From Giesbergeria sp. (GTDB taxonomy: Bacteria; Pseudomonadota; Gammaproteobacteria; Burkholderiales; Burkholderiaceae_C), in NCBI GenBank assembly GCA_023150295.1, contig JAKLLE010000023.1:1-47046 (forward strand): a stretch of 47,046 nt of DNA, read 5' to 3'. Every line of letters begins with the position of its first letter. Positions within the stretch are counted from its first letter, which is position 1. The notes under the pieces were generated by a model, which did not search any database, had not been told where the DNA came from, and was given only the letters and a program-made list of their open reading frames with translations. A program made the translations under genes and the position numbers. Positions 6,939 to 15,245 of the stretch are shown in pieces.

Positions 6939-8038
6939 GAACCAAGCCCCTGCACCGCCTGAAACAAGGCCTGGCGTGCCTGGGCAATGACCTGGCCTTT
7001 CCAGGTGTCCGTGTCGGTGTAGAAGGCGTTGCGCATGCGCGCCTTGATCTGCGCGGCCAGCGCGGCATCGGCCTCGGGGTGAAGCTGCAGCCACTGTTCG
7101 GCGCGCAGGGCCTCGATCACTTCCATGACGGGCACGGTGCCGTACTCCAGCGCAATGCCGGTGAACTCGGCCTGTGGGCATTCGTCGTAAATGGCGTTCC
7201 ACATCAGGCCGGTCAGGAAGGCCGAGGTGGAGGAGCCGTCGTAGATCGAGGTCACCGGCGTGCTGCCGCCGCCGTCCCACCAGCGGCGGGCACGCGCCAC
7301 GGCACTGGCGTCGTCGCGGCCCGCGTAGATGCGCTCGCCATGGCCACTGGGGCCCAGGCCGGTGTGCAGGTCGATCCAGCCGATGCGCCGCGCTGCGCCA
7401 CCGTGCGCTCGCAGCACCTGGCGCAGGGTGCGGTGGCTCCAGGTGGGTTCGGTGCCGCCAAAGAACAGGCCCTGCGGGTAGGCATGCTGGCCGCGCGAGA
7501 TGGCGGCCTGCCAGGCCGACTCGCCGTGCGTGGCCAGGTACTGCTGCACGGCCGCCTGGTTGGCCGCGCCCGGCGGCCAGGCGTCGGGGATGACAAGGTG
7601 CGCAATGGCGGCGTAGTCCGTGTTGACGGGCAGGGGCTGGCCGAAGTCCTGGAAGTTGCGGTTGAGGTCCACGTTTTCGTGCGTGACCCGGCGCAGGTGC
7701 GAGAAGCCATAGGGGTTGAGCGCATGCAGGTAGAGCACGGCCACGCCCTGCGCATGCGCCGCCGCGCGCCAATCAGCGTCATGCAGCGCGTACACCTGCA
7801 CGCCGCTGCCGCAAAAGCCCTCCACGCCATGGCAGGCACTGCTGACGATCAGCAGCTTGTCGGCATCCGGCGGGCCATCACGCGCCACGTCCAATGCCAG
7901 CGCTTCGCCCTCGCTGCCGGGCAGCGGGTGCGGGTGCGACTGCAGCGGCAGGCCCGCCGTGGCAGCGGCCTCCAGAAAGCGCGCCCTGGCCTGTGCGTAG
8001 TTGGACGCAAAGGCCTGTACCACGCCCACTGCGCTCAT
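6935..8038 (-). CDS. DUF2817 / M14-like metallopeptidase
   Basis: 367 residues starting MSAVGVVQAFASNYAQARAR. It matches the DUF2817 branch of zinc carboxypeptidases: LLIVSSACHGVEGFCGSGVQ supplies an HxxE zinc motif, NPYGFSHLRRVTHENVDLNRNF is the arginine/asparagine substrate site, IGWIDLHTGLGPSG gives the third zinc ligand, and FTGIALEYGTVP the likely catalytic Glu. It should remove a C-terminal residue from a peptide or amide. ATG at 8038 overlaps the M20 gene stop (ATGA, 8035-8038), so the pair is translationally coupled; longer upstream starts lie inside the M20 gene. Confidence 0.87.
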   Translation of the reverse strand: MSAVGVVQAFASNYAQARARFLEAAATAGLPLQSHPHPLPGSEGEALALDVARDGPPDADKLLIVSSACHGVEGFCGSGVQVYALHDADWRAAAHAQGVAVLYLHALNPYGFSHLRRVTHENVDLNRNFQDFGQPLPVNTDYAAIAHLVIPDAWPPGAANQAAVQQYLATHGESAWQAAISRGQHAYPQGLFFGGTEPTWSHRTLRQVLRAHGGAARRIGWIDLHTGLGPSGHGERIYAGRDDASAVARARRWWDGGGSTPVTSIYDGSSTSAFLTGLMWNAIYDECPQAEFTGIALEYGTVPVMEVIEALRAEQWLQLHPEADAALAAQIKARMRNAFYTDTDTWKGQVIAQARQALFQAVQGLGS

Positions 8039-9246
8039 GCCGCACCTCGGGGCTGGGCCAGCCATTGCTGCGCCAGGCGCACCCAGTAGGTGGCGCCCAG
8101 CGGGATCAGTGCGTCGTTGAAGTCGTAGCTGGGGTTGTGCAGCGTGCACGGGCCGCCGCCGTGGCCCAGCACGCGGTGGTCGCCGTCGCCGTTGGCAATG
8201 AAGCAGTACGCGCCCGGCTTGGCCTGCAGCATGTAGGCAAAGTCTTCGGCGCCCATGGTGGGCTCCTGCGCCACCACCTTGTCGGCACCGACGATGCCCT
8301 CCATCACGCTGCGGGCAAAAGCGGCTTCTGCAGCGCTGTTGATGGTGGGCGGGTAGTTGCGCTGGAAGTGGAATTCACACTGCGCCTCGTGCGCGGCGCA
8401 GGTGTGCTCGGCTACCTGCTGCATGCGCCGCTCGATCAGGTCCAGCGCCTCCAGCGAGAAGGTGCGCACCGTGCCCTGCAGCTCGCAACTGTCGGGCACC
8501 ACGTTGGTGGCCTCGCCCGCGTGCACCATGGTGACCGAGATCACCCCGGCATCCACCGGCTTCTTGTTGCGGCTCACGATGGTCTGAAAGCCCAGCACCA
8601 TCTGGCAGGCAGTGGTGACCGGGTCGATGGTGGTGTGCGGCAGGGCCGCGTGGCCACCCTTGCCGCGCACCACGATGCGGAACTCGTTGGACGAACCCAT
8701 CACCGGCCCCGGACTCACGGCAAAGGTGCCCGCGGGCATGCCGGGCCAGTTGTGCATGCCGAACACGGCCTCCATGGGGAAGCGCTCGAACAGGCCGTCC
8801 TTGATCATCTCGCGCGCGCCGCCGCCGCCCTCCTCGGCGGGCTGGAAGATCAGGTACACGGTGCCGTCAAAGTCGCGGTGCTGCGCCAAGTGCTGCGCAG
8901 CGGCCAGCAGCATGGCGGTGTGGCCGTCGTGGCCGCAGGCGTGCATCTTGCCCGCGTGCTGGCTGGCGTGGGCAAAGGTGTTGAATTCCTGCATGGGCAG
9001 AGCGTCCATGTCGGCGCGCAGGCCGATGGCACGCCCACACGCGCCGCCGTCGCGCCCGTGCACGATGCCTACCACCCCGGTGGTGCCCATGCCCCGGTGG
9101 ATGGGGATGCCCCATTCGGTGAGTTTGGCGGCCACCAGGTCGGCGGTGCGCTGCTCTTCAAAGCACAGTTCGGGGTGGGCATGGATGTCGCGGCGCAGCG
9201 CGGCCATGGCGTCGGCCTGTGCGGCAATGGTGTCTATGACTTTCAT
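8035..9246 (-). CDS. M20 family amidohydrolase (hippurate hydrolase-like)
   Basis: 403 residues. Metal-binding motifs of the M20D group are present: GLRADMDALPMQE, KMHACGHDGHTAML (His and Asp ligands) and FQPAEEGGGGAREMI (catalytic Glu pair), followed by the dimerisation domain (GKGGHAALPHTTIDPV) and TMGAEDFAYML near the C-terminus. Such enzymes cleave N-acyl amino acids such as hippurate or N-acetyl amino acids. It is first in a two-gene operon with the M14-like gene, suggesting sequential peptide or N-acyl-amino-acid breakdown. It is divergent from the molybdopterin oxidoreductase gene with an 88-bp gap. Confidence 0.93.
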   Translation of the reverse strand: MKVIDTIAAQADAMAALRRDIHAHPELCFEEQRTADLVAAKLTEWGIPIHRGMGTTGVVGIVHGRDGGACGRAIGLRADMDALPMQEFNTFAHASQHAGKMHACGHDGHTAMLLAAAQHLAQHRDFDGTVYLIFQPAEEGGGGAREMIKDGLFERFPMEAVFGMHNWPGMPAGTFAVSPGPVMGSSNEFRIVVRGKGGHAALPHTTIDPVTTACQMVLGFQTIVSRNKKPVDAGVISVTMVHAGEATNVVPDSCELQGTVRTFSLEALDLIERRMQQVAEHTCAAHEAQCEFHFQRNYPPTINSAAEAAFARSVMEGIVGADKVVAQEPTMGAEDFAYMLQAKPGAYCFIANGDGDHRVLGHGGGPCTLHNPSYDFNDALIPLGATYWVRLAQQWLAQPRGAA

Positions 9247-9317
9247 GGCGAAGTCCTGTGTTGTCTTCCTTGGAAGCCACAGTCTATCGCCGGTGCAGGC
9301 AGCGCGCAGCCTCGGGC

Positions 9318-9331
9318 TTGATTACCATCAC
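9318..9331. promoter_or_regulatory. FNR/DNR-like box next to the molybdoenzyme start
   Basis: TTGAT-TACC-ATCAC matches the FNR/DNR consensus TTGAT-N4-ATCAA at nine of ten positions. It lies only 3 bp upstream of the assigned ATG at 9335, so it cannot act as a classical activator at -41.5 unless transcription starts inside the annotated gene and a later start codon is used. It could also act on the divergent M20/M14 operon. Confidence 0.35.
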
Positions 9332-9334
9332 GCC

Positions 9335-11398
9335 ATGCTCCACGAAGACCCATCCCGCACTGCCCTGCGCCAGGTGCGCGGCGCCTGTCCGCACGACTGC
9401 CCCGACACCTGCGCCCTGCTCACCACCGTGGAGAACGGCGTGGCCACGCGCGTGCAGGGCAACCCGGCGCATCCGCAGACCGGCGGCGTGCTCTGCGCCA
9501 AGGTCTCCAAATACCCCGAGCGCACCTACCACGCCGAGCGCATCCTCACGCCGCTCAAGCGCAGCGGCCCCAAGGGCAGCGGGCAGTTCACGCCCGTGGG
9601 CTGGGACGAGGCGCTGGCGGACATCGCCGCGCGCCTGGAGGCGATCGCCGCGCGCGACCCGCAGGCCATCCTGCCCTACAGCTACGCCGGCACCATGGGC
9701 CTGGTGCAGGGCGAAAGCATGGACCGGCGCTTCTTCCACCGCCTGGGCGCCTCGTTCCTGGACCGCACCATCTGCGCCACCGCCGGCGGCGAGGGCCTGG
9801 TGCACACGCTGGGCGGCAAGGTGGGCATGAAGGTGGAGTTCTTTGCCGAATCCAAGCTCATCCTCATCTGGGGCAGCAACTCGATTGGCAGCAACCTGCA
9901 TTTCTGGCGTATCGCGCAACAGGCCAAGCGCGACGGCGCCAAGCTCGTGTGCATCGATCCACGCAAGAGCGAAACCGCCGAGAAATGCCACGAGCACATC
10001 CAGCTCCTGCCCGGCACCGACGCGGCGCTGGCACTGGCGCTGATGCACGAACTCATCGCCCACGGCTGGCTTCATCATGACTACATCGCGCGCCACACCG
10101 TGGGCTGGGAAAAACTGCGCGAGCGTGCCCTGCAATGGCCGCCCGAGCGCGCGGCGCAGGTGTGCGGCATTCCGGTGGAGCAGATCCGCCAGCTCGCGCG
10201 CGACTACGGCACCACGCAGCCCGCCGCCATCCGTCTGAACTACGGCATGCAGCGCGTGCATGGCGGCGCCAACGCGGTGCGCGCCGTGGCCTGCCTGCCC
10301 GCGCTCACGGGCGCCTGGCGGCACCGCGCGGGCGGCGTGCTGCTGTCCAGCTCGGGCCGCTTCCCGGTGGACCGCACCGCACTGCAGCGCCCCGACCTGC
10401 TGGCAGGCCGCAGCCCGCGCACCATCAACATGGTGACGATTGGCGACGACCTGTTGCGCGAATCCTCGCCCGCCTTCGGCCCGAAGATCGAGGCCCTGGT
10501 GGTTTACAACAGCAACCCCGTGGCCGTGGCGCCCGAATCGGGCAAGGTGGTGCAGGGCTTCGCGCGCGAGGACCTGTTCACCGTGGTGCTGGAGCATTTC
10601 CAGACCGACACCGCCGACTACGCCGACTACCTCCTGCCCGCCACCACCCAGCTCGAACACTGGGACGTGCACCTGGCCTACGGCCACACCGACGTGCTGC
10701 TCAACCGCCCCGCCCTTGCGCCCCAGGGCCAGGCGCGCAGCAATGCGCGGATCTTCCGCGACCTGGCCGCGCGCATGGGCTTTGCCGAGCCCTGCTTTGC
10801 CGAGAGCGACGAGCAGCTCTGCCGCCAGGCCTATGGCAGCGCCGTGGACTTCGACCTGCTGCTGGAACAGGGCTTTGCCTCCCTGCCCATGCCCGATGCG
10901 CCGTTTGCCGAAGGCGGCTTTCCCACGCCCTCAGGAAAGTGTGAATTCTTCAGCCAGCGCCTGGCCGACCAGGGCCTGGACGGCCTGCCCGACTACCTGC
11001 CCAACCACGAGGCCGCGGGCGGCTCGGCACCGTACCCGCTGGCCATGATCTCGCCGCCGGCGCGCAACTTTTTGAACTCCAGCTTCGTGAACCTGCAAAG
11101 CCTGCGCGACATCGAGGGCCGCCCGCTGCTGGAGATGCACCCGCAGGACGCGGCCGCGCGCAGCATCGAGGACGGCAGCGTGGTGCGCGTGTTCAACGGC
11201 CGCGGCAGCTACCGCTGCCACGCCCATGTGAGCGAGCGCGCCCGGCCCGGCGTGGTCAACGGCCTGGGCATCTGGTGGCGCAAGCTCGGGTTGGACGGCC
11301 ACAACGTCAACCAGCTCACCAGCCAGGCGCTGACCGACCTGGGGCGCGGGCCGACGTTTTATGACTGCCTGGTGGAAGTGGAAGCAGCGGGCGCCTGA
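9335..11398 (+). CDS. Molybdopterin-dependent oxidoreductase (bis-MGD family)
   Basis: 687 residues. The N-terminus carries a 4Fe-4S motif, ACPHDCPDTC (about residues 21-30) with the fourth Cys in GGVLCAKVSKY, followed by bis-MGD-binding regions: GWDEALADIAARLEAI, LIWGSNSIGSNLHFWRI, and a C-terminal dinucleotide-binding domain (NSSFVNLQSLRDIEGRPLLEMH). No Tat signal is seen, so it is likely cytoplasmic. The substrate cannot be read from sequence; relatives include formate dehydrogenase- and thiosulfate/polysulfide reductase-like enzymes. No partner subunits lie nearby. If the FNR-like box is real, the start may be GTG at about 9380, close to the Cys motif. Confidence 0.9.
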   Translation: MLHEDPSRTALRQVRGACPHDCPDTCALLTTVENGVATRVQGNPAHPQTGGVLCAKVSKYPERTYHAERILTPLKRSGPKGSGQFTPVGWDEALADIAARLEAIAARDPQAILPYSYAGTMGLVQGESMDRRFFHRLGASFLDRTICATAGGEGLVHTLGGKVGMKVEFFAESKLILIWGSNSIGSNLHFWRIAQQAKRDGAKLVCIDPRKSETAEKCHEHIQLLPGTDAALALALMHELIAHGWLHHDYIARHTVGWEKLRERALQWPPERAAQVCGIPVEQIRQLARDYGTTQPAAIRLNYGMQRVHGGANAVRAVACLPALTGAWRHRAGGVLLSSSGRFPVDRTALQRPDLLAGRSPRTINMVTIGDDLLRESSPAFGPKIEALVVYNSNPVAVAPESGKVVQGFAREDLFTVVLEHFQTDTADYADYLLPATTQLEHWDVHLAYGHTDVLLNRPALAPQGQARSNARIFRDLAARMGFAEPCFAESDEQLCRQAYGSAVDFDLLLEQGFASLPMPDAPFAEGGFPTPSGKCEFFSQRLADQGLDGLPDYLPNHEAAGGSAPYPLAMISPPARNFLNSSFVNLQSLRDIEGRPLLEMHPQDAAARSIEDGSVVRVFNGRGSYRCHAHVSERARPGVVNGLGIWWRKLGLDGHNVNQLTSQALTDLGRGPTFYDCLVEVEAAGA

Positions 11399-11465
11399 TG
11401 CTATTGTTTCGATAGCTATCCGCGCTTTACCACAGGGCGCCAGAAGCCCATTGGGCTTCTAGCCA
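11399..11465 (+). repeat. Dispersed palindromic repeat, copy 3 (fills a convergent gene gap)
   Basis: TGCTATTGTTTCGATAGC, TATCCGCGC, centre, GGGCGCCAGAAGCC and a strong hairpin AGAAGCCCA-T-TGGGCTTCT (9-bp stem). It lies exactly between the stop of the molybdoenzyme gene (11396-11398) and the stop of the convergent hydrolase gene (11466-11468). The hairpin could terminate both transcripts. Confidence 0.8.
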
Positions 11466-12476
11466 TCAACGCTCGGTCACCACACTCTGCTCAATCGCGC
11501 CGCACAGGCTCAGCCCGTCGCGGCCCTTCATGTCGATGCGCAGGGTGTCGCCCGATTGCAGCCAGGGGCTCAGGGTCTTGGCGCCCTGCAGGGTTTCGAT
11601 CCAGCGCTTTTCTGCCAGACAGCCCACACCGCGGGGCCAGTCGCGGCGGCCCTGGGCGTCCTGCACGGGCGGGTTGCTGACGGGGCCTGCCAGCAGGATG
11701 CTGCCCGCACGCAGTGCGCGTGTGCGGCAGGCCTGGGCGATGAGCTGGCCGAAGTGCAAGCCCATGTCCGGCCCGGCCTCGCACAGGCCCAGCTTGCGGC
11801 CGTTGAGGGCGGTTTGCACCGTCAGGTGCACGCGGCCCTGCGCCCAGGCGGTGCCCAGTTCGTCCGGCGTGACGGCCACCGGGCTGAAGGCAGTGGCCGG
11901 GCGGCTGAGCAGCGGGCCCTTGCCGCGCTCACGCTCCAGCGCTTGCGGGCCACGCAGCACCACGGCGCTGGCCAGCATCAGCAGGCGCACGCCCTCCAGC
12001 GCCTGCTCGGCCGTGCTGGCGCGCGCCACGTCGCCGGTCACCACGGCCAGTGTGGCAGCGGCGTCGATGTCCATGGCGGCACTCTCGACCACGATGTCCT
12101 CGCAGGGCCCTTGCAACGCATCGCTGGCCAGTTGCTCCAGCAGCGGCTCTTGCGTGCTGGCGCCCTGCACGCTGGCAGCGCCCGCCTCCTGCGCCAGCTG
12201 GGCATGGTGCGGGTAGGCCGATGCCTGCAGGCACTGGTAGGCGCGCGGCAGCGGTGCCAGGCAGTGCTGGGGGTCGAAGGGGAAAGCGTGGCGCGCCCGA
12301 CCGGCGTTGAGGCTGTCGTACAGGTCCTGCAACTGGGGCGAGAGGTAGCCCCAGTCGTCCAGCACCTGCTGCAGGCGGTGGGCAATGCCGGTGGCGTAGT
12401 GGGCACTGCCCAGGTCGCGCGAAACAACCACCAACTGGCCGTCGCGGGAGCCGTCCTTGAGGGTGGCGAGTTTCAT
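11466..12476 (-). CDS. Fumarylacetoacetate hydrolase family protein
   Basis: 336 residues of the FAH superfamily, in the two-domain form: an N-terminal region (KLATLKDGSRDGQLVVVSRDL, then HCLAPLPRAYQCLQASAYPHH) and the catalytic C-terminal fold (MDIDAAATLAVVTGDVARAST, then AGSILLAGPVSNPP, ending GDTLRIDMKGRDGLSLCGAI). The family hydrolyses C-C bonds in acyl-pyruvate or fumarylacetoacetate-like compounds, commonly in aromatic catabolism. The start at 12476 (MKLATLKDG) is the usual one; the longer frame runs into the divergent DUF3108 gene and is rejected. No other aromatic pathway gene is adjacent. Confidence 0.9.
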   Translation of the reverse strand: MKLATLKDGSRDGQLVVVSRDLGSAHYATGIAHRLQQVLDDWGYLSPQLQDLYDSLNAGRARHAFPFDPQHCLAPLPRAYQCLQASAYPHHAQLAQEAGAASVQGASTQEPLLEQLASDALQGPCEDIVVESAAMDIDAAATLAVVTGDVARASTAEQALEGVRLLMLASAVVLRGPQALERERGKGPLLSRPATAFSPVAVTPDELGTAWAQGRVHLTVQTALNGRKLGLCEAGPDMGLHFGQLIAQACRTRALRAGSILLAGPVSNPPVQDAQGRRDWPRGVGCLAEKRWIETLQGAKTLSPWLQSGDTLRIDMKGRDGLSLCGAIEQSVVTER

Positions 12477-12560
12477 GGTGCGGTGTAGAGGGTGAAGCGC
12501 GGGCGATTCTATTGCAGCCGCACCGGGGAGACGGCCGTGTGAGGTACGCTCGGGGGTTCC

Positions 12561-13715
12561 ATGATTCCGCGCCGTGCCCTGCTCTTGCTGACCGCTGCCG
12601 TCCTGGGCCTGCACGCGCTGGTGCTGGGGCTGGCGGCGCATTCGGGGCTGCCTGCGGCGGTCAGTCCCGCGCCGGTGGTGTTCCATACGCGCACGGTGGT
12701 GCCTGCCGCGCCTGCGGCGGTGGCAGCCACGGCCGCCCCCCCTGCCGCCCCAGCCCCCGCCCAACCACGCCCTGCGGCGCAGCGCAAGCCACGCCCCAGC
12801 AAGACTGCACCCCCACCGACGGAAACAGGTCTGTCCGACCCTCCACCCGCGGTGGATGTGGCGACGGCACCCGCCCCCACGGCCAGTGCGCCGGACGACA
12901 CCGCATCGCAGCCCTTGCCCCAGGCCGTGGAAACTGTGGCTTCTGCCCCCGACGTGCCGCCCGCCCCCACCCCGCTGGCCGCGGCATCGGACAGCCACGC
13001 ACCCGCACCCCCACCCGGCATTGCCGTGCTGGCCCCTGGGGGAGCGCCCGACGGTGCAGGCGCGCCGCAGGTGCCGGTGCGCCTCCCGCCCCCGGCGCGG
13101 CTGGACTTTGAGGTGCAGGGCCAGGCCAAGCGCCTGCAGTACAGCGCCAGCGCCGAGCTGGTCTGGCAGCACGACGGCCAGCAGTACCAGGCGCGGCAGG
13201 AAATCCGCGTGCTGTTCCTGGGTTCGCGCGCGCAGACCAGTGTGGGCGAGATCACCCCGCTGGGCCTACAGCCCCGGCGCTTTGGCGACCGCTCGCGCAG
13301 CGAAAAGGCGGCGCATTTCGACTTTGCCCAGGGCCAGGTGACCTTCAGCGCCAACAACCCGGCGGCACGCATTGCACCGGGCGCGCAGGACCGGCTCAGC
13401 GTGTTCTTGCAGCTCAGCGCCATGCTGGCCGCCGCGCCACAGGCCTACCCTGCGGGCACGCGCATCCAGGTGCCCACGGTGAGCTCGCGTGCCGCCGATC
13501 TGTGGACCTTCACCATTGGGGACACGGAAACGCTGGACCTGCCGCTGGGCCCGGTGCGTGCCGTGGCGCTGGAGCGCCTGCCGGTGCGCGACTACGACCA
13601 GAAGGCCCAGGTCTGGCTGGCCCCGGAGATGGACTACCTGCCCGTGCGTATCCGCATCACCCAGACCAACGGCGACTATGCCGAGCTGAACCTGCGCAGC
13701 CGCGCGGCCCCCTGA
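12561..13715 (+). CDS. DUF3108 domain-containing protein
   Basis: 384 residues. An N-terminal membrane anchor or signal segment (RRALLLLTAAVLGLHALVLG) is followed by a very Pro/Ala-rich low-complexity linker (residues about 30-170) resembling the periplasmic linker of TonB-type proteins. The C-terminal half is a DUF3108 beta-rich domain (PARLDFEVQGQAKRLQYSAS to LPVRIRITQTNGDYAELNL). It is probably periplasmic or inner-membrane anchored, of unknown function. It is divergent from the FAH-family gene (84-bp gap). Confidence 0.87.
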   Translation: MIPRRALLLLTAAVLGLHALVLGLAAHSGLPAAVSPAPVVFHTRTVVPAAPAAVAATAAPPAAPAPAQPRPAAQRKPRPSKTAPPPTETGLSDPPPAVDVATAPAPTASAPDDTASQPLPQAVETVASAPDVPPAPTPLAAASDSHAPAPPPGIAVLAPGGAPDGAGAPQVPVRLPPPARLDFEVQGQAKRLQYSASAELVWQHDGQQYQARQEIRVLFLGSRAQTSVGEITPLGLQPRRFGDRSRSEKAAHFDFAQGQVTFSANNPAARIAPGAQDRLSVFLQLSAMLAAAPQAYPAGTRIQVPTVSSRAADLWTFTIGDTETLDLPLGPVRAVALERLPVRDYDQKAQVWLAPEMDYLPVRIRITQTNGDYAELNLRSRAAP

Positions 13716-13832
13716 AATACCACGGCCAGCGTGCACGCCGGTACAGTTCGTGGAATACTGGCAGCGCAGGCTCTTGAACTTTGGCGTCTGCACAGCCATC
13801 TCATCCAGGAACGCCAATCAGGGAGAAATCAC

Positions 13833-14123
13833 ATGCACATGCTCTACGATTCGGATTCCTTCGTGGTGGTCCACATGCTGGCCGACACGGGCCTGTCCGT
13901 AGCGGGCAACGACACCACGCCCCCCGAGCCCCAGCTCGTGCGCCACGGCTTCGAGATCGTGGACAAGCGCAGCGGCAAGGAGGTCTATCTGGACGGCTCC
14001 TGGGCCGAGATGTTCCAGCAGCAGATCCAGGCCTGGCAGCGCGAGGCCCCCACCCAGGAGGAGGTGGAGGACACCCTGGACCGCTACACCGGGCTGGCGC
14101 AGAACCCGGTGGTGGTGCACTGA
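13833..14123 (+). CDS. DUF3567 family protein
   Basis: 96 residues. The opening MHMLYDSDSFVVVHMLAD and the segment RHGFEIVDKRSGKEVYLDGS match the small DUF3567 proteins found across Burkholderiales, whose function is unknown. The C-terminus is an acidic helix (PTQEEVEDTLDRYTGLAQ). GGGAGAA at 13821-13827 is a good ribosome binding site for the ATG at 13833; a second Met two codons later is possible. It lies 117 bp downstream of the DUF3108 gene, and its stop is followed directly by repeat copy 4. Confidence 0.85.
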   Translation: MHMLYDSDSFVVVHMLADTGLSVAGNDTTPPEPQLVRHGFEIVDKRSGKEVYLDGSWAEMFQQQIQAWQREAPTQEEVEDTLDRYTGLAQNPVVVH

Positions 14124-14127
14124 GCAC

Positions 14128-14193
14128 CCTATTAGCTATTTTGGCCTCCAGCGCCCGTCCACAGGGCGCCAATAGCTATTAAATTTATAGCAT
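14128..14193 (-). repeat. Dispersed palindromic repeat, copy 4 (fills a convergent gene gap)
   Basis: Read on the minus strand: ATGCTATAAATTTAATAGC, TATTGGCGCCC, TGTGGAC, GGGCGCTGGAGGCC, AAAATAGCTAATAG. The GCGCCC/GGGCGC stem is perfect (6 bp). It lies between the DUF3567 stop (14121-14123) and the convergent hemerythrin stop (14194-14196). It is likely to act as a bidirectional terminator in addition to whatever role the repeat has. Confidence 0.8.
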
Positions 14194-14745
14194 TCAGTAT
14201 GTCGCGCTGCGGCGGCGGCGCATGTCTTGGCCCATGTCCGCCAGCGCCTGCGGGGTGAGCAGCGCGCGGGCGGCGGGGTACACCAGGTCTTCCTCGGTGC
14301 GGATATGGGCGCCATAGCCGCTGGCAAAGCGCTCGAACAGGGCTTCGTCGTCGGGGGTGAAGGCGTCGGTCTGGCCCTGCGCCAGGGCCTGCAGGCGCTC
14401 ACGCGCCGCCTGCCAGTGGGTGTGCATGGCCTGGTGGTCGTCCTGCAGTTGTTGCACGGCGGCGCGCACTTCGGGGGTGCCGTTGTCCAGCAGGGGCGGG
14501 AAGACGTGCATCTCCTCGTCCTCATGGTGCAGCGGCGCGGCGATGTCGAAGTAGCGCAGCACATCGCGCGCGGCCTGGCGCGCCGAGTCGTCGCAACCAT
14601 CGGTGTGCAGGTAGGCGGTCAGCCGGTCCAGCAGGCCCAGGGTGCGCTGCACGCGCTCGTGGCAGGCTTCGAGCATTTCGAACGGCGTGTCAAAGCCCAC
14701 GGCGGGGGCGCCAAAGCCGGGCAAGGGGGTGCGCTGTGCGGCCAT
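14194..14745 (-). CDS. Hemerythrin domain-containing protein
   Basis: 183 residues with the metal-binding pattern of hemerythrins: HERVQRTLGLLDRL, LHHEDEEMHVFPPLL (HxxxE), DDHQAMHTHWQ, and GAHIRTEEDLVYPAA (HxxxE). A di-iron site for O2 or NO is expected; proteins of this type are linked to oxygen sensing, iron storage or repair of nitrosative damage. The C-terminus is basic (DMRRRRSATY). It is the last gene of a co-directional series with the 134-aa protein (4-bp gap), nitroreductase, NnrS and NrdJ, a setting that favours a role in handling NO or O2 during nitrate respiration (inference). Confidence 0.92.
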   Translation of the reverse strand: MAAQRTPLPGFGAPAVGFDTPFEMLEACHERVQRTLGLLDRLTAYLHTDGCDDSARQAARDVLRYFDIAAPLHHEDEEMHVFPPLLDNGTPEVRAAVQQLQDDHQAMHTHWQAARERLQALAQGQTDAFTPDDEALFERFASGYGAHIRTEEDLVYPAARALLTPQALADMGQDMRRRRSATY

Positions 14746-14749
14746 GGCG

Positions 14750-15154
14750 TCACCCGAAATGCACCGGCTCGCCCTGCCGGTTGAAGGGGATGAAGGACCC
14801 CAGCATGCCCTGCTTGATGGCTTCGACCATGTGCTGCAGGGGCTTCTCGGCCTCTTCGCTGGTGGGCACGTGGTTCAGCGTGCCGGACATGGCCGCCACA
14901 AAGACGATCACCCATTCCTGGCCGAACTGCTGCGACTCCTGCGCCAGGGCGTCGAAGCTGGCGATCTCGGCAGGCAGCTTGTCCACACACATGCGCGGCA
15001 CCAGCGCGCCGCCGTGGCCCGCCGCAAAGGCCGTGCGCTGCTCGGCGGTGGCATCGTCGGGCAACTCGACACCGGTGAACACGAACAGCAGGCGCTGGGG
15101 TTCGGGTTGGGCATGCGCGGCGCGCAGCAGGTCGTCAAAGCAGGTGATTTCCAT
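14750..15154 (-). CDS. Conserved 134-aa protein of unknown function
   Basis: 134 residues: MEITCFDDLLRAAHAQPEPQ, then RLLFVFTGVELPDDATAEQR, then GGALVPRMCVDKLPAEI, a hydrophobic strand EWVIVFVAAMSGT, and the C-terminal SFIPFNRQGEPVHFG. Homologues in Comamonadaceae have, as I recall, been labelled 'ribonucleotide reductase subunit alpha', but no RNR motif is present and that label looks wrong, perhaps carried over from position near nrdJ. It is a soluble alpha/beta-type protein. It is preceded by the 13-bp tandem repeat, whose last unit supplies the GGAA ribosome binding site 7 nt before the ATG. Confidence 0.82.
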   Translation of the reverse strand: MEITCFDDLLRAAHAQPEPQRLLFVFTGVELPDDATAEQRTAFAAGHGGALVPRMCVDKLPAEIASFDALAQESQQFGQEWVIVFVAAMSGTLNHVPTSEEAEKPLQHMVEAIKQGMLGSFIPFNRQGEPVHFG

Positions 15155-15240
15155 GGTGGGGTTCCGTGGTGGGGTTCCGTGGTGGGGTTCCGTGGTGGGG
15201 TTCCGTGGTGGGGTTCCGTGGTGGGGTTCCGTGGTGGGGT
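15155..15240 (-). repeat. Perfect 13-bp tandem repeat, six copies plus 8 bp, forming a gene leader
   Basis: On the + strand the unit GGTGGGGTTCCGT occurs six times without error (15155-15232), then GGTGGGGT. In the mRNA sense this is six ACGGAACCCCACC units lying between the nitroreductase stop (15246-15248) and the ATG of the 134-aa gene, which follows the last unit with no spacer. Each unit has a GGAA Shine-Dalgarno-like core. The + strand's GG and GGGG runs could also form a two-layer G-quadruplex. Perfect identity of units suggests recent slippage expansion. Confidence 0.95.
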
Positions 15241-15245
15241 GGTGG

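Noticed and set aside
15155-15240. CRISPR array
   Set aside because: The repeat is head-to-tail with a 13-bp unit and no spacers; there are no cas genes in the window.
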